Below, in pieces: positions 1-9,327 of a DNA stretch of 64,000 nt. Below the pieces are notes generated by a model. It made no database searches and was not told the DNA's origin. It was given only the letters and a program-made list of their open reading frames with translations. The first letter of the stretch is position 1, and every line of letters starts with the position of its first letter. The DNA lies in NCBI RefSeq assembly GCF_000505545.1, contig NZ_AYTB01000007.1, forward strand, positions 372,001 through 436,000, in the 5' to 3' direction. Position numbers and translations under genes: made by a program. This stretch comes from Kurthia huakuii LAM0618. GTDB lineage: Bacteria; Bacillota; Bacilli; Bacillales_A; Planococcaceae.

Positions 1-2
1 AA

Positions 3-299
3 CGATTAATTGGTAAATTTCAGCCGCATTTTATGGAATTAGCGAAAGGATACGAATTAGTGTTGCCGACATATGGCACGATTTTAGATACGACGAGATT
101 TGAACAGAGTTATCATACGTCTGTGCGCGGTGTCGTGTATGAACTGCGTAACGTAGCGCAGCGCTATGAATATGTAGTAGATGGCGCTGTCAAAATGATT
201 CTGGCCGTTGATGAGTGTGTGACGATTATTAAACGGACAGATGTCGCGTATCATGAGCAATTGTTAGTTGCGATGCTTGCGCTCGAATTGGCCGCATAG
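3..299 (+). CDS. C-terminal part of an unrecognised protein (cut by window start)
   Basis: The reading frame is open from the first bases of the window to a TAG at 299, so this is the 3' end of a gene that begins outside. About 98 residues are visible. They form a compact mixed alpha/beta-looking tail with no transmembrane segment, signal or cysteine motif I can name. An internal ATG at 33 exists, but no ribosome binding site sets it apart and the frame continues upstream. The gene is convergent with lexA and ends at its own terminator. I do not recognise the family and assign no function. Confidence 0.6.
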   Translation, partial: RLIGKFQPHFMELAKGYELVLPTYGTILDTTRFEQSYHTSVRGVVYELRNVAQRYEYVVDGAVKMILAVDECVTIIKRTDVAYHEQLLVAMLALELAA

Positions 300-307
300 T
301 GCGCAGA

Positions 308-338
308 GGAAGGTTGAATGAAAATTCAGCCTTTTTTT
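308..338 (+). terminator. Intrinsic terminator of the first gene
   Basis: Inverted repeat AGGTTGAAT / ATTCAGCCT with a 4-base loop, followed by a run of seven T. Confidence 0.8.
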
Positions 339-365
339 AATGGGAATAGCGGGGGCCACGTAGAA

Positions 366-399
366 AAAAGCAGGAATCTAATAGCGTGATTCCTGCTTT
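366..399 (-). terminator. lexA terminator with GCAGGAATC stem
   Basis: Arms AAAGCAGGAATC and GATTCCTGCTTT enclose a 9-base loop, and the minus strand continues into a T run. The same 12-base arm recurs in the terminator at 4783-4820. Confidence 0.85.
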
Positions 400-421
400 G
401 CACTTTATCATGTACGATGTT

Positions 422-1042
422 TTACATAACGGTACGATAAAGTCCTACTACTTTGCCTAAAACCGATACTTTTTCAACGATGATGGGAGCCATTGTTGAG
501 TTTTCAGGTTGTAAGCGGAAATGATGCTCTTCTTTATAGAAGCGTTTAACTGTTGCTTCGTTTTCTTCGGTCATCGCCACAACGATATCGCCATTATTAG
601 CGGATGTTTGTTGTTTTACGATGACATAGTCACCATTTAAAATACCTGCTTCAATCATGGAGTCACCCATAATTTCTAACATGAAAATCTGGTCATCGGA
701 CGTTGCATATGACGATGGGATCGGGAAATACTCTTCAATATTTTCGATTGCGGTAATCGGTAAGCCCGCTGTTACTTTTCCAACAAGGGGCACATGCAAG
801 ACATCTTTTTTCGTGATTGAGCCACCGATTGGGTCTAATATTTCAATAGCGCGAGGTTTTGTCGGATCTCGACGAATCAAGCCTTTGCTCTCTAAGCGAG
901 CTAAGTGACCGTGTACGGTAGAGCTAGATGCTAAACCAACGGCTTCACCGATTTCGCGCACTGAAGGTGGATAGCCTTTTGTGCGTACTTCTTCTTTAAT
1001 AAACGCTAAAATATCTTCTTGTCGTTTTGAAACTTTCTTCAT
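422..1042 (-). CDS. lexA: LexA, SOS transcriptional repressor
   Basis: LexA represses DNA-damage genes and cleaves itself when RecA is activated. The 206-residue product has the usual size: a winged-helix DNA-binding domain (about residues 1-65), the Ala92-Gly93 cleavage site in the context VTAGLP, and the S24-type catalytic dyad Ser128 (GDSM) and Lys166 (ATVKR). The open frame runs 31 codons further upstream, but the ATG at 1042 is chosen because AGGTGAGG lies just before it and because LexA proteins start MxKxSKRQ. It is divergent from yneA across a region with LexA boxes, so it should repress itself and yneA, as in B. subtilis. Confidence 0.97.
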   Translation of the reverse strand: MKKVSKRQEDILAFIKEEVRTKGYPPSVREIGEAVGLASSSTVHGHLARLESKGLIRRDPTKPRAIEILDPIGGSITKKDVLHVPLVGKVTAGLPITAIENIEEYFPIPSSYATSDDQIFMLEIMGDSMIEAGILNGDYVIVKQQTSANNGDIVVAMTEENEATVKRFYKEEHHFRLQPENSTMAPIIVEKVSVLGKVVGLYRTVM

Positions 1043-1106
1043 TTTTTTCACCTCACCTAGTTTATGCCTATTATATTCAAAGTATAGCAAATACGAACAA
1101 ACAATG

Positions 1107-1120
1107 CAAACGTAAGTTCG
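1107..1120. promoter_or_regulatory. LexA (SOS) box 1
   Basis: CAAACGTAAGTTCG differs from the Bacillus consensus CGAAC-N4-GTTCG at one specified position. It lies between lexA and yneA on the lexA-proximal side. Confidence 0.75.
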
Positions 1121-1128
1121 AAAAAACA

Positions 1129-1157
1129 TTGACACGAATATTTGTTCGTTTTAAAAT
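1129..1157 (+). promoter_or_regulatory. yneA promoter with embedded LexA box
   Basis: TTGACA (1129-1134) and TAAAAT (1152-1157) are separated by exactly 17 bases. The spacer holds CGAATATTTGTTCG (1135-1148), a one-mismatch LexA box, so bound LexA would cover the polymerase site directly. Confidence 0.85.
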
Positions 1158-1186
1158 AGGAACAACTATTCGAAAGGGTGATGTTC

Positions 1187-1492
1187 GTGATAACGTGGAT
1201 GAAGAAAAATGGTGCAACGGCAGCAATATCGGCAATTGTAGTATGGAGTATACTTCTAACAATACATGGGCTTTTCGAGACAACCGATGTTGGTACGGTG
1301 AAAGTCGAATATGGTGATACGTTGTGGACGTTAGCCGAACGTTATAAAGGCGATATGGACCGCGAAGAGTGGCTGCTATCGGTGAAGCGACAAAATAACA
1401 TCTATGATGATCGCTTGTTTGTTGGCGATGAACTGAGCGTGCCAAATGGTCAACAAAGCGTAGAAGAAATCGAAGTCGCGACAAATAAATAA
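1187..1492 (+). CDS. yneA: YneA, SOS-induced cell division suppressor
   Basis: YneA delays septation during the SOS response. The product has one N-terminal transmembrane segment (about residues 10-28) and an extracytoplasmic LysM domain (about residues 38-85, with the YGDTLW motif), the architecture of the Bacillus protein. The start is ambiguous: the frame opens at GTG 1178, with ATG at 1181 and GTG at 1187. GTG 1187 is chosen because the AAAGGG at 1173-1178 is about 8 bases away, whereas it sits too close to the earlier starts. It is divergent from lexA and LexA-controlled. The resolvase-like yneB that follows it in B. subtilis is absent. Confidence 0.9.
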   Translation: MITWMKKNGATAAISAIVVWSILLTIHGLFETTDVGTVKVEYGDTLWTLAERYKGDMDREEWLLSVKRQNNIYDDRLFVGDELSVPNGQQSVEEIEVATNK

Positions 1493-1564
1493 AGACGAAA
1501 CACTTGCGTTTAAGGCATTTTTTTCATACCTTTGTAGTAGTGATTTATGAAGGGAAGAAAAAAT

Positions 1565-1810
1565 ATGTTACCACAAGCAAAAATTAACCGCATTAATGCA
1601 TTAGCCAAAAAGAAAAAAGCTGGTACGCTAACGCAGGAAGAAGCAAAAGAACAATCAGCACTTCGCCAAGAATACTTGCAAGCATTTCGCGGCGATATGC
1701 GCCGTACAATTGAAAATGTGCGCGTGATGGACCCAGAAGGCAATGACGTAACGCCAGAAAAACTAAAACAAATTCAAGCGATGAAAGCGAATTTAAAGCG
1801 CTTAAATTAA
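1565..1810 (+). CDS. ynzC: YnzC-like DUF896 protein
   Basis: Small soluble helical protein of 81 residues, DUF896 (UPF0291) family. It starts [16 protein letters not shown], a family hallmark, and is rich in Lys, Ala and Gln with a helix-hairpin look. The frame extends six codons upstream to 1547, but those codons contain the ribosome binding site (GAAGGGAAG), so the ATG at 1565 is used. It lies between yneA and tkt as in B. subtilis. I assign no biochemical function. Confidence 0.93.
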   Translation: MLPQAKINRINALAKKKKAGTLTQEEAKEQSALRQEYLQAFRGDMRRTIENVRVMDPEGNDVTPEKLKQIQAMKANLKRLN

Positions 1811-2013
1811 TAAAAACAGTAGACGTTGTCGGACGTCTGCTGTTTTTTAATTCCTAGTTAGAAATTTTTTGAGTGATAAAATATTTTGAAAATTGGAATA
1901 TTTTTTCATGGCACTTACAATTGGTTGAAAAATCATTGTATTCTTTAACAATTTTGACTAGACTGTATGTAGTACAATATTTTGCTTATTTTAGAAAGGA
2001 TGTCTATATTACA

Positions 2014-4005
2014 ATGACGCAACAAGCAGATCAGTTAGCAATTAACACGATTCGTACTTTATCAATCGATGCGATTGAAAAAGCAAACTCAGGTCACCCA
2101 GGTTTACCAATGGGGGCAGCGCCAATGGCTTACACGCTTTGGACAAAACAAATGCACCACAACCCTAAAAACCCAACTTGGTTCAACCGCGACCGCTTCG
2201 TTTTATCAGCAGGTCATGGTTCAATGTTACTTTATAGCCTACTTCACTTAGGTGGCTATGGTCTTGAAATGGAAGAAATCAAAAGCTTCCGCCAATGGGG
2301 TTCTAAAACACCAGGTCACCCAGAGTTCGGTCACACAGTCGGCGTTGAAGCGACTACAGGTCCATTAGGTCAAGGGATCTCAATGGCAGTTGGTATGGCG
2401 ATGGCTGAAACACATTTAGCTGCAACATACAACAAACCAAACTATGACGTAGTCGATCACTACACATTCGCACTTTGCGGCGATGGCGATTTAATGGAAG
2501 GTGTTTCTGCAGAAGCAGCTTCACTTGCTGGTCACTTAAACTTAGAAAAACTGATCGTTTTATACGATTCAAATGACATCTCATTAGATGGTGATTTAAA
2601 CAAATCATTCTCTGATCAAACAGCAGCTCGTTTCAAATCTTATGGCTGGAACTACATTTTAGTAGAAGATGGTACAGATGTTGAAGCAATCAATACTGCA
2701 ATTGAACAAGCAAAAGCACATGAAGGCCAACCAACATTAATCGAAATTAAAACAGTAATTGGCTTCGGTTCTCCAAATAAATCTGGTAAATCAGATTCTC
2801 ACGGTGCGCCACTAGGTACCGATGAAGTAGCATTAACAAAAGCAGCTTACGGCTGGGAAGGTGAGGATTTCTTCGTACCAGAAGAAGTTTATACAACATT
2901 CAACGATGCAGCAGCAGCAAGTGCACAAGTTGAAGCGAACTGGAATGAATTATTCGCTGGCTACAAAGCAGCATTCCCAGAGCTTGCAACACAATTTGAA
3001 CAAGCAATCGCTGGTAAATTACCAGAGAACTTTGATGCAGATTTCCCTGTATACGAAACGGGTAAATCAGTAGCGACACGTTCATCTTCAGGTGACGTAA
3101 TTAACGCTATCGCAAAAGCGGTCCCATCATTCTTCGGTGGTTCTGCTGACCTTGCAGGCTCAAATAAAACAACAATCAAAGGTGCAGGCGACTTCTCAGC
3201 GCAATCACCAGAAGGCCGCAACATTTGGTTCGGCGTACGTGAATTTGCAATGGGTGCAGCACTTAACGGTATGGCACTTCACGGTGGCTTAAACGTCTTT
3301 GGTGGTACGTTCTTCGTATTCTCTGACTACGTGCGCCCAGCAATTCGCTTATCAGCACTAATGGGCTTACCTGTCACATATGTATTCACACATGACTCAA
3401 TCGCTGTCGGTGAAGATGGTCCAACACATGAACCAATCGAACATTTAGCGGCATTACGTGCGATGCCAAATCTTTCTGTAATTCGTCCAGCAGATGCGAA
3501 CGAATCAGCAGCAGCGTGGAAACTAGCCTTAACATCTGAATCAACACCTACAGCATTAGTACTTTCTCGTCAAAACTTACCAGTTCTTGACGCAGCAAAA
3601 GAAACGGTATACGAAGGCGTTGCAAAAGGTGCATACGTTGTATCACCAGCGAAAAAAGACGTAGCAGATGCAATTTTAATCGCAACAGGTTCTGAAGTTG
3701 GTTTAGCTGTTGAAGCACAACAAGCATTAGCTGCAGAAGGAATTGACGCACAAGTTGTTTCAATGCCAGATATGGCTCGCTTTGATGCACAAGATGCAGC
3801 ATACAAAGAGTCTGTATTACCGAAAGCCGTAACAAAACGTTTAGCAATCGAAATGGCGGCATCATTCGGTTGGCATAAATATGTTGGTTTCGACGGTGAT
3901 GTTCTTGCAATCGATACATTTGGTGCTTCTGCTCCAGGTAATAAAGTAATCGAAGAATATGGTTTTACTGTTGACAATGTTGTTTCAAAAGTAAAAGCAC
4001 TTTAA
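2014..4005 (+). CDS. tkt: Transketolase
   Basis: Thiamine-diphosphate enzyme of the pentose phosphate pathway that moves two-carbon units between sugar phosphates. The 663-residue protein carries the N-terminal SGHPGLPMG motif, the ThDP-binding GDGDLMEG segment (about residue 153), the pyrimidine-binding middle domain ([28 protein letters not shown]) and the C-terminal transketolase domain. The frame is open 47 codons further upstream, but ATG 2014 follows AGAAAGGA and matches family starts. Codon choice is more biased (GCA, ACA, TTA, CGT) than in most neighbours, as expected for high expression. It is followed by a terminator; sirA, which sits next in B. subtilis, is not present. Confidence 0.98.
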   Translation: MTQQADQLAINTIRTLSIDAIEKANSGHPGLPMGAAPMAYTLWTKQMHHNPKNPTWFNRDRFVLSAGHGSMLLYSLLHLGGYGLEMEEIKSFRQWGSKTPGHPEFGHTVGVEATTGPLGQGISMAVGMAMAETHLAATYNKPNYDVVDHYTFALCGDGDLMEGVSAEAASLAGHLNLEKLIVLYDSNDISLDGDLNKSFSDQTAARFKSYGWNYILVEDGTDVEAINTAIEQAKAHEGQPTLIEIKTVIGFGSPNKSGKSDSHGAPLGTDEVALTKAAYGWEGEDFFVPEEVYTTFNDAAAASAQVEANWNELFAGYKAAFPELATQFEQAIAGKLPENFDADFPVYETGKSVATRSSSGDVINAIAKAVPSFFGGSADLAGSNKTTIKGAGDFSAQSPEGRNIWFGVREFAMGAALNGMALHGGLNVFGGTFFVFSDYVRPAIRLSALMGLPVTYVFTHDSIAVGEDGPTHEPIEHLAALRAMPNLSVIRPADANESAAAWKLALTSESTPTALVLSRQNLPVLDAAKETVYEGVAKGAYVVSPAKKDVADAILIATGSEVGLAVEAQQALAAEGIDAQVVSMPDMARFDAQDAAYKESVLPKAVTKRLAIEMAASFGWHKYVGFDGDVLAIDTFGASAPGNKVIEEYGFTVDNVVSKVKAL

Positions 4006-4017
4006 GAAATCTTTAAA

Positions 4018-4056
4018 AAAGGGGAAAACGTCTAAAAAGGCGGTTTCTCTTTTTTG
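4018..4056 (+). terminator. tkt terminator
   Basis: Imperfect stem (AAAGGGGAAA with TTTCTCTTT, including G:T pairs) followed by six T. Confidence 0.65.
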
Positions 4057-4192
4057 TTTTCAGCGTTTCAGCTGACAATTTCTTTGTGAACGAACGATGA
4101 AATTCCGCAAACGCTAGTAACGATAAAGTTTTTATTGTATAATGACTTTCGGAGAGATTTATCTCGTGTTATGCAAAAGAGGAGGAAACTAC

Positions 4193-4438
4193 GTGAATAC
4201 AGCATTAGCTATCGTTCTTATCATTGTAGCCCTTATCGTGGGTGCTGTCGGCGGTTTCTTTTTGGCTCGTCAATACATGATGAAATACCTTAAAGAAAAT
4301 CCACCAATCAATGAAGATATGCTTCGTATGATGATGACGCAAATGGGCCGTAAACCATCTGAAAAACAAGTACGTCAAGTTATGTCTCAAATGAATAAAG
4401 CAACTGACCAACAACTTGGTAAAAAAAATAAAAAGTAA
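4193..4438 (+). CDS. yneF: YneF, small UPF0154 membrane protein
   Basis: An 81-residue protein with one N-terminal transmembrane helix (about residues 4-26, ending [10 protein letters not shown]) and a charged cytoplasmic tail containing the conserved [24 protein letters not shown] stretch typical of UPF0154. The start is GTG 4193, set by AGGAGGA 7 bases upstream; an upstream ATG at 4142 lacks such a site. It is monocistronic with its own terminator. Molecular function is unknown. Confidence 0.93.
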   Translation: MNTALAIVLIIVALIVGAVGGFFLARQYMMKYLKENPPINEDMLRMMMTQMGRKPSEKQVRQVMSQMNKATDQQLGKKNKK

Positions 4439-4445
4439 TCGTTAA

Positions 4446-4495
4446 AATAGCTGCCTGACAACTCAACATTGAGACGTTTAGGTAGCTATTTTTAA
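4446..4495 (+). terminator. yneF terminator
   Basis: TAGCTGCCT pairs with AGGTAGCTA across a loop of about 25 bases that itself contains CTCAAC/TTGAG; a T run follows. Confidence 0.75.
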
Positions 4496-4511
4496 TAGGG
4501 GGAATGATTTG

Positions 4512-4778
4512 ATGGCAAAAAAACAACAACGCCAGGCCCAGGCGCAAGCGGGTGCAAAAAAACAGCAAGACGATAAAGTAACAGTAGCCGACCAACTCGG
4601 TGGCGACTTATTAGCGCAATTAAAAAACGCGAAAAAAGAATTACAACAAAAAGAGCAAGACGACAAGCAAGCTGCTAAAGAGCGCGCGGCAAAAGAGAAA
4701 AAGCAACGCGAGAAAAACATGTCATTTTCGGAACTGTTAGATGAATATGGCTTTGGCGATACAAAGTCAAAAAAATAA
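4512..4778 (+). CDS. yqkE: YqkE-like DUF3886 protein
   Basis: An 88-residue, highly charged protein of the DUF3886 family. A Gln/Ala/Lys-rich N-terminus is followed by a VTVADQLGGDLLAQLK segment, a Lys/Glu/Gln helix predicted to be coiled coil (residues 36-68) and the C-terminal MSFSELLDEYGF motif. ATG 4512 is used because the preceding AGGGGGAA is correctly spaced; an in-frame TTG precedes it directly. It is convergent with yqkF across a shared terminator, the same neighbour as in B. subtilis. Function unknown. Confidence 0.85.
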   Translation: MAKKQQRQAQAQAGAKKQQDDKVTVADQLGGDLLAQLKNAKKELQQKEQDDKQAAKERAAKEKKQREKNMSFSELLDEYGFGDTKSKK

Positions 4779-4782
4779 TGAT

Positions 4783-4820
4783 AAAAGCAGGAATCATCCA
4801 ATGCGGAGATTCCTGCTTTT
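4783..4820. terminator. Bidirectional terminator yqkE/yqkF
   Basis: AAAAGCAGGAATC and GATTCCTGCTTTT flank a 12-base loop between two convergent genes, with T-rich sequence on the plus-strand side. The arm equals that of the lexA terminator. Confidence 0.85.
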
Positions 4821-4822
4821 TT

Positions 4823-5725
4823 TTAGTCGCGATGCGTCGTATAAAGTTCCTTTTTCGTGACGTTGGCAATGGCCGCATAATCAAAATCTGGTGAGATACG
4901 ATTGTAGGCGTCAATATTTTGCGTCAGTTGTTCAACGCTTGAAGCGCCAACGATTGTACTAGCGACAACATCATGCGCCAAATTGTAGCTTAGCGCCGCT
5001 GTCAGGACATCTGGATACATATCGTTAATAGTACCTAATGTTTCGATTAATTGTGGCTGCGAATACGATAAATAGCCATCATGTTTTGCGAGGCGCGCCG
5101 GCCAATCATTCGTTAATAACCCTTTCGCAATCGTGCCGCGTGACACAACCGAAGCTCCTTGCGCTCGAATAAAATCAAACCATTCTTCAGGACGGCGGTC
5201 AAGTGCGCTATATTGCATCATGACACCATCTGCTGCGCCGAGTGGTAAAAATGTTTTCAGCACATTTGGGCGAATCGATGAAATACCATAGGCGCGAATT
5301 AAACCTTGTTTTTTTAATGTTTCAAACGCATCGATGACGTCACTAAATGAATCATCAAGCGTGCCACCATGCAGTTGATAAAAGTCGAGATAATCCGTTT
5401 GCAGGCGCGTTAAGCTCTCTTTTACAGCGTTCATAATATGCTCTTTTGAAGCATTCCAGTGCCATCCTTCACGCTCAGCATTCCACACGTTGCCAACTTT
5501 TGACGCAATATAAACGTGCTCGCGCTTCGCTTTTAGTGCTTCGCCGACAACCCGTTCATTATCTCCTCTATTATACAGGTCTGCCGTATCAAAATAATTA
5601 ATGCCGTGGTCAATGGCGACATCGATAATTCGGTTGGCTGCTTGCTGGTCCATAGGCAGTGACATACAACCAAAACCTAATTCTGAAACGTGCAGCTCAC
5701 TTTGTCCTAATGTTCGTTTGCGCAT
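4823..5725 (-). CDS. yqkF: YqkF-type aldo/keto reductase
   Basis: NADPH-dependent oxidoreductase of the aldo/keto reductase superfamily, 300 residues, TIM-barrel. The catalytic set is visible: Asp in FDTADLYNRGDNE, Tyr in the same segment, Lys in YIASKVGN and His in YQLHGG. The GYGISSIRPNVL and VSRGTIAKGLL segments also fit the family. Substrate cannot be read from sequence. It is divergent from nudF with about 70 bases between the start codons, as in the yqkF-nudF arrangement of B. subtilis. Confidence 0.9.
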   Translation of the reverse strand: MRKRTLGQSELHVSELGFGCMSLPMDQQAANRIIDVAIDHGINYFDTADLYNRGDNERVVGEALKAKREHVYIASKVGNVWNAEREGWHWNASKEHIMNAVKESLTRLQTDYLDFYQLHGGTLDDSFSDVIDAFETLKKQGLIRAYGISSIRPNVLKTFLPLGAADGVMMQYSALDRRPEEWFDFIRAQGASVVSRGTIAKGLLTNDWPARLAKHDGYLSYSQPQLIETLGTINDMYPDVLTAALSYNLAHDVVASTIVGASSVEQLTQNIDAYNRISPDFDYAAIANVTKKELYTTHRD

Positions 5726-5794
5726 AGTAAACGCCCCCTTTTAAAACATGGTACAATGAATAACAGCAAAAGGAAAATGATAGGAGAAAAAAAT

Positions 5795-6340
5795 ATGGTT
5801 AAATTTGAAGAAAAAACGATTGCAACCGAAGCGATTTTTAGCGGCCGCGTAATTGACGTGCAAGTCGATACGGTGACGCTACCAAACGGTGAGCAAGCGA
5901 AACGTGAAATCGTCAAACATCCCGGAGCGGTCGGTATTATTCCGATTACAGCAGACGGCAAGTTGATTGTCGTTGAGCAATACCGCAAAGCACTGAATCG
6001 CTCCATTGTTGAAATTCCAGCAGGTAAAATCGAACCGGGCGAAGAGTTGACGGTCTGTGCGCTTCGTGAGCTAGAAGAAGAAACAGGTTATGGTACGCAA
6101 AACCTAACGTATTTACAAGAAGTTGTGACATCGCCCGGTTTTTGTGATGAAGTCGTCCATATTTTTGTCGCGCGCGATATTTTTAAGCTCGACGACCCAG
6201 CAGCATTAGATGACGATGAATTTGTCGACATGACGGCTGTTACATTAGAAGAGGCGCAGCAATTAATGGCACAAGGTGCGATTTGTGACGCGAAAACAAT
6301 CATTGCGGTGATGTGGCTTTATAATCAGCGACAGAAATAG
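5795..6340 (+). CDS. nudF: ADP-ribose pyrophosphatase (Nudix)
   Basis: Hydrolyses ADP-ribose to AMP and ribose 5-phosphate. The 181-residue product has a complete Nudix box, G-x5-E-x7-REL-x-EE-x-G, from Gly77 to about Tyr99. ATG 5795 is preceded by ATAGGAGA; a longer frame from 5756 lacks support. In B. subtilis the gene is followed by spoIIM and fur; here fur comes next and spoIIM is missing. Confidence 0.95.
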   Translation: MVKFEEKTIATEAIFSGRVIDVQVDTVTLPNGEQAKREIVKHPGAVGIIPITADGKLIVVEQYRKALNRSIVEIPAGKIEPGEELTVCALRELEEETGYGTQNLTYLQEVVTSPGFCDEVVHIFVARDIFKLDDPAALDDDEFVDMTAVTLEEAQQLMAQGAICDAKTIIAVMWLYNQRQK

Positions 6341-6442
6341 AATCATTCTTATGTAGAAACTGCTAATTCAAGTGAAAATAGTTGATTTTTTATGATAGTT
6401 CGCTAATATAGTGCATGTAGCAATTACTAATTGAAAATCATT

Positions 6443-6457
6443 TTATATTTATTCTAA
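6443..6457. promoter_or_regulatory. Per-box-like site upstream of fur
   Basis: TTATATTTATTCTAA fits the 7-1-7 palindrome TTATAAT-N-ATTATAA with two mismatches. Just downstream, 6459-6474 holds TTAGTAATAATTCTAA, a similar palindrome with one extra base. fur is PerR-regulated in B. subtilis, which makes PerR the likeliest binder; Fur itself is an alternative. Confidence 0.45.
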
Positions 6458-6494
6458 ATTAGTAATAATTCTAATGTAATTAAAACATATCATA

Positions 6495-6524
6495 TTGAAA
6501 ACGTAATTTATAGTTTGGTATAAT
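6495..6524 (+). promoter_or_regulatory. fur promoter
   Basis: TTGAAA (6495-6500), an 18-base spacer and TATAAT (6519-6524), with the start codon 25 bases downstream. Confidence 0.75.
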
Positions 6525-6548
6525 AGGAACAGTTTAGGGGGGCGTCAT

Positions 6549-7010
6549 ATGGAAAGCCGTATTGATCGTATTAAAAAACAACTACATGGTGCGAGCTATA
6601 AACTGACGCCGCAGCGTGAAGCAACGGTACGCGTGCTTTTAGAAAACGAAGAAGATCACCTCAGTGCTGAGGATGTTTATTTACTCGTAAAAGAAAAAGC
6701 ACCGGAAATTGGGCTAGCGACAGTTTATCGTACGTTAGAGCTTTTAACAGAGCTTAAAATCGTCGATAAAATTAACTTCGGTGACGGAGTATCACGCTAT
6801 GATCTTCGTCAAGAAGGTGCAGCTCACTTCCATCACCACCTTGTTTGTATCGAATGTGGCGCCGTTGATGAAATCCAAGAAGATTTGCTTGAAGATGTTG
6901 AAGCAGTCGTTGAAAAACGTTGGAATTTCACAGTTAAGGACCACCGCTTAACATTTCACGGCATTTGCTGGCGTTGTAATGAACGTCACGCAAACGACCA
7001 TGAATCATAA
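6549..7010 (+). CDS. fur: Fur, ferric uptake regulator
   Basis: Iron-responsive repressor, 153 residues. An N-terminal winged helix contains the recognition region LATVYRTLELLTE, followed by the metal-binding HFHHHLVC segment and the two structural zinc pairs CIEC and CWRC. Its near identity to the B. subtilis Fur sequence through SAEDVYLLVKEK and INFGDGVSRYDLR distinguishes it from PerR and Zur. ATG 6549 is preceded by TTAGGGGGG. It has its own promoter with nearby Per-like palindromes. Confidence 0.97.
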   Translation: MESRIDRIKKQLHGASYKLTPQREATVRVLLENEEDHLSAEDVYLLVKEKAPEIGLATVYRTLELLTELKIVDKINFGDGVSRYDLRQEGAAHFHHHLVCIECGAVDEIQEDLLEDVEAVVEKRWNFTVKDHRLTFHGICWRCNERHANDHES

Positions 7011-7063
7011 AACTTCCTATTTGAGTAAATAGGATGGCATAATAAGTTTATAGCTTAGAGGAA

Positions 7064-7089
7064 GGATGGCAGATGCTGTCCTTTTTTTG
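7064..7089 (+). terminator. fur terminator
   Basis: GGATGGCA pairs with TGCTGTCC (two G:T pairs), tight loop, then seven T. Confidence 0.7.
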
Positions 7090-7102
7090 TTGGAGGGATT
7101 AG

Positions 7103-8008
7103 ATGAAGCAACAAGCAGAGGACGCAGTAGCAGATTATGTGCATTTTTTACGCGTCGAACGACAACTAGCAGACAATACATTACAGTCATATCGCCGCGA
7201 TTTAGTGCGTTATGTGACCCATATTTTTGATGTACAACAACTTAAAGATTTTCATGAGATTGAACGCGTTCATATTTTAGTGCATTTAAAGGAACTGCGC
7301 GAAGCAGGAAATTCAGCGCGTACGGTATCGCGCCATATTTCGGCCATTCGCTCATTCCACCAGTTTTTATTGCGCGAAAAACGCTGTGATACGGACCCAA
7401 CGTTACATATTGAATTGCCGAAATTAGAGCAGAAGTTGCCGGAAGTGTTAACGATTGCACAAATTGATGGGCTCATTAATGCGACATCAACCGCTAAGCC
7501 GCCAGCGAATAGCCGCGACCGCGCGATGTTAGAGCTACTTTATGCGACCGGCATGCGCATCTCTGAATGCATCGATTTAAATATAGATGATGTTCATTTG
7601 ACGATGGGCTTTGTGCGCGTCTTTGGTAAGGGTGGCAAGGAGCGTATCGTACCGATTGGGCGGACGGCGATTGCGGCGTGTGAAACGTATTTAAAGCAAG
7701 CGCGCTTTCAACTTGAAAAGCCAGAAAATCGCACAGAAGCGTTATTTTTGAATCAACGGGGGAAAAGACTAACGAGACAAGGCGTATGGAAATTGTTGAA
7801 AGCCTACGCTGAGAAAGTCGGCATTGAAAACATGACGCCGCATATTTTCCGCCATTCGTTTGCGACGCATTTAATCGAAAATGGTGCTGATTTGCGTGCT
7901 GTACAAGAGTTGTTAGGACATGCGGATATATCGACGACGCAAATTTATACGCATATTAGTAAGACGCGTTTACGCGAGGTTTATAAGGAATTTCATCCAC
8001 GCGCCTAA
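7103..8008 (+). CDS. xerD: XerD tyrosine recombinase
   Basis: Site-specific recombinase that, with XerC, resolves chromosome dimers at dif. The 301-residue protein has the N-terminal SAM-like core-binding domain (residues about 5-90) and a C-terminal catalytic domain with the full set Arg152, Lys176, His247, Arg250, His273 and Tyr282. Position after fur and before deoB matches B. subtilis xerD (ripX), so a housekeeping rather than phage role is likely. RBS TGGAGGG lies before ATG 7103. No dif site was identified. Confidence 0.94.
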   Translation: MKQQAEDAVADYVHFLRVERQLADNTLQSYRRDLVRYVTHIFDVQQLKDFHEIERVHILVHLKELREAGNSARTVSRHISAIRSFHQFLLREKRCDTDPTLHIELPKLEQKLPEVLTIAQIDGLINATSTAKPPANSRDRAMLELLYATGMRISECIDLNIDDVHLTMGFVRVFGKGGKERIVPIGRTAIAACETYLKQARFQLEKPENRTEALFLNQRGKRLTRQGVWKLLKAYAEKVGIENMTPHIFRHSFATHLIENGADLRAVQELLGHADISTTQIYTHISKTRLREVYKEFHPRA

Positions 8009-8091
8009 TTTTTTTACGAAAGTCAGAGGTCCGACGTTTATTTTTCGTCAAAATTTGTTAAAATAAAAGTATTGATAGGAGGGTTCATGTT

Positions 8092-9294
8092 ATGAAACCA
8101 TTTAAACGTATTCACTTAATCGTTATGGACTCTGTCGGTATCGGCGAAGCCCCAGACGCAGCAAACTTTAACGATGTAGGAGCTGATACTTTAGGGCACA
8201 TCGCAGAACAAATGAAAGGGCTTCATATGCCAACGATGGAACGCCTTGGCTATTCAAATATTCGCAGCTTAATCGGCCGTGAAAATTTACAAGGTATGAC
8301 AAGCGTCGCGAAACCAGACGCCTATTTTGGTTATATGCAAGAAGCTTCGGTAGGGAAAGATACGATGACAGGACACTGGGAAATTATGGGTCTAAACATT
8401 GACAAACCGTTTAAAGTTTATCCACAAGGCTTCCCAAAAGCATTACTAGATGAATTGGAAGCGCGTACAGGACGCAAAATTTTATGTAACTTACCGTACT
8501 CAGGTACCGAAGTGATTGAAGATTACGGGAAAGAGCATATGGAAACAGGTGCGTTAATCGTTTACACATCGGCAGATCCGGTGATGCAAATCGCAGCACA
8601 TGAGGATATTGTGCCGTTAGAGGAGCTTTACAACATTTGTAAAATCGCCCGTGAACTGACACAACAACCAGAATTTTTAGTTGGTCGCGTTATTGCGCGT
8701 CCATTCGTTGGCGAGCCAGGAAGCTTTACACGTACCGCAAATCGCCATGACTATGCATTAAAACCATTTGGCCGTACGGTGATGAATGAAATGAAAGATG
8801 CGAATTTAGATGTAATCGCGCTCGGTAAAATTTCAGACATTTACAACGGTGAAGGTGTCACAGAAGCGATTCGTACGAAAAATAACACAGATGGTATGGA
8901 CAAATTAGTCGATGTCGTAAAACGTGATTTCCACGGTTTATCGTTTTTAAATTTAGTGGATTTTGATGCCAACTTTGGCCACCGCCGCGACCCACTTGGC
9001 TACGGCGAAGCACTCGAAGAATTCGATCGTCGTTTACCGGAAGTATTAGAAGCGATGAACGATGACGATTTATTATTAATTACAGCGGACCACGGCAATG
9101 ACCCAACGTTCCCTGGCACCGACCATACGCGTGAATATGTGCCACTAATCGCGTATTCAAAACGTTTTGTTAATGGTGGTAAAGCGTTGCCGCATATGCA
9201 TACATTCGCATCACTTGGCGCGACAGTAGCCGACAACTTTGATGTTGCCTTACCCGCATTCGGTCATAGCTTCTTAGATGCATTAAACGATTAA
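8092..9294 (+). CDS. deoB: Phosphopentomutase
   Basis: Interconverts (deoxy)ribose 1-phosphate and 5-phosphate, linking nucleoside breakdown to the pentose pathway. The 400-residue product belongs to the alkaline-phosphatase-like metalloenzymes: [12 protein letters not shown] holds the first metal ligand, [11 protein letters not shown] the phospho-threonine nucleophile, and [19 protein letters not shown] the second metal cluster. RBS ATAGGAGGG. It is followed 33 bases later by pdp, forming a nucleoside-salvage pair; B. subtilis has pupG there instead. Confidence 0.98.
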   Translation: MKPFKRIHLIVMDSVGIGEAPDAANFNDVGADTLGHIAEQMKGLHMPTMERLGYSNIRSLIGRENLQGMTSVAKPDAYFGYMQEASVGKDTMTGHWEIMGLNIDKPFKVYPQGFPKALLDELEARTGRKILCNLPYSGTEVIEDYGKEHMETGALIVYTSADPVMQIAAHEDIVPLEELYNICKIARELTQQPEFLVGRVIARPFVGEPGSFTRTANRHDYALKPFGRTVMNEMKDANLDVIALGKISDIYNGEGVTEAIRTKNNTDGMDKLVDVVKRDFHGLSFLNLVDFDANFGHRRDPLGYGEALEEFDRRLPEVLEAMNDDDLLLITADHGNDPTFPGTDHTREYVPLIAYSKRFVNGGKALPHMHTFASLGATVADNFDVALPAFGHSFLDALND

Positions 9295-9327
9295 ATTTTT
9301 TAACTTAATGAAATGAGGGATTATGCG

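Noticed and set aside
1077-1484. 135-codon minus-strand frame opposite yneA
   Set aside because: It covers the lexA/yneA control region and the yneA coding strand, and looks unlike any protein family.
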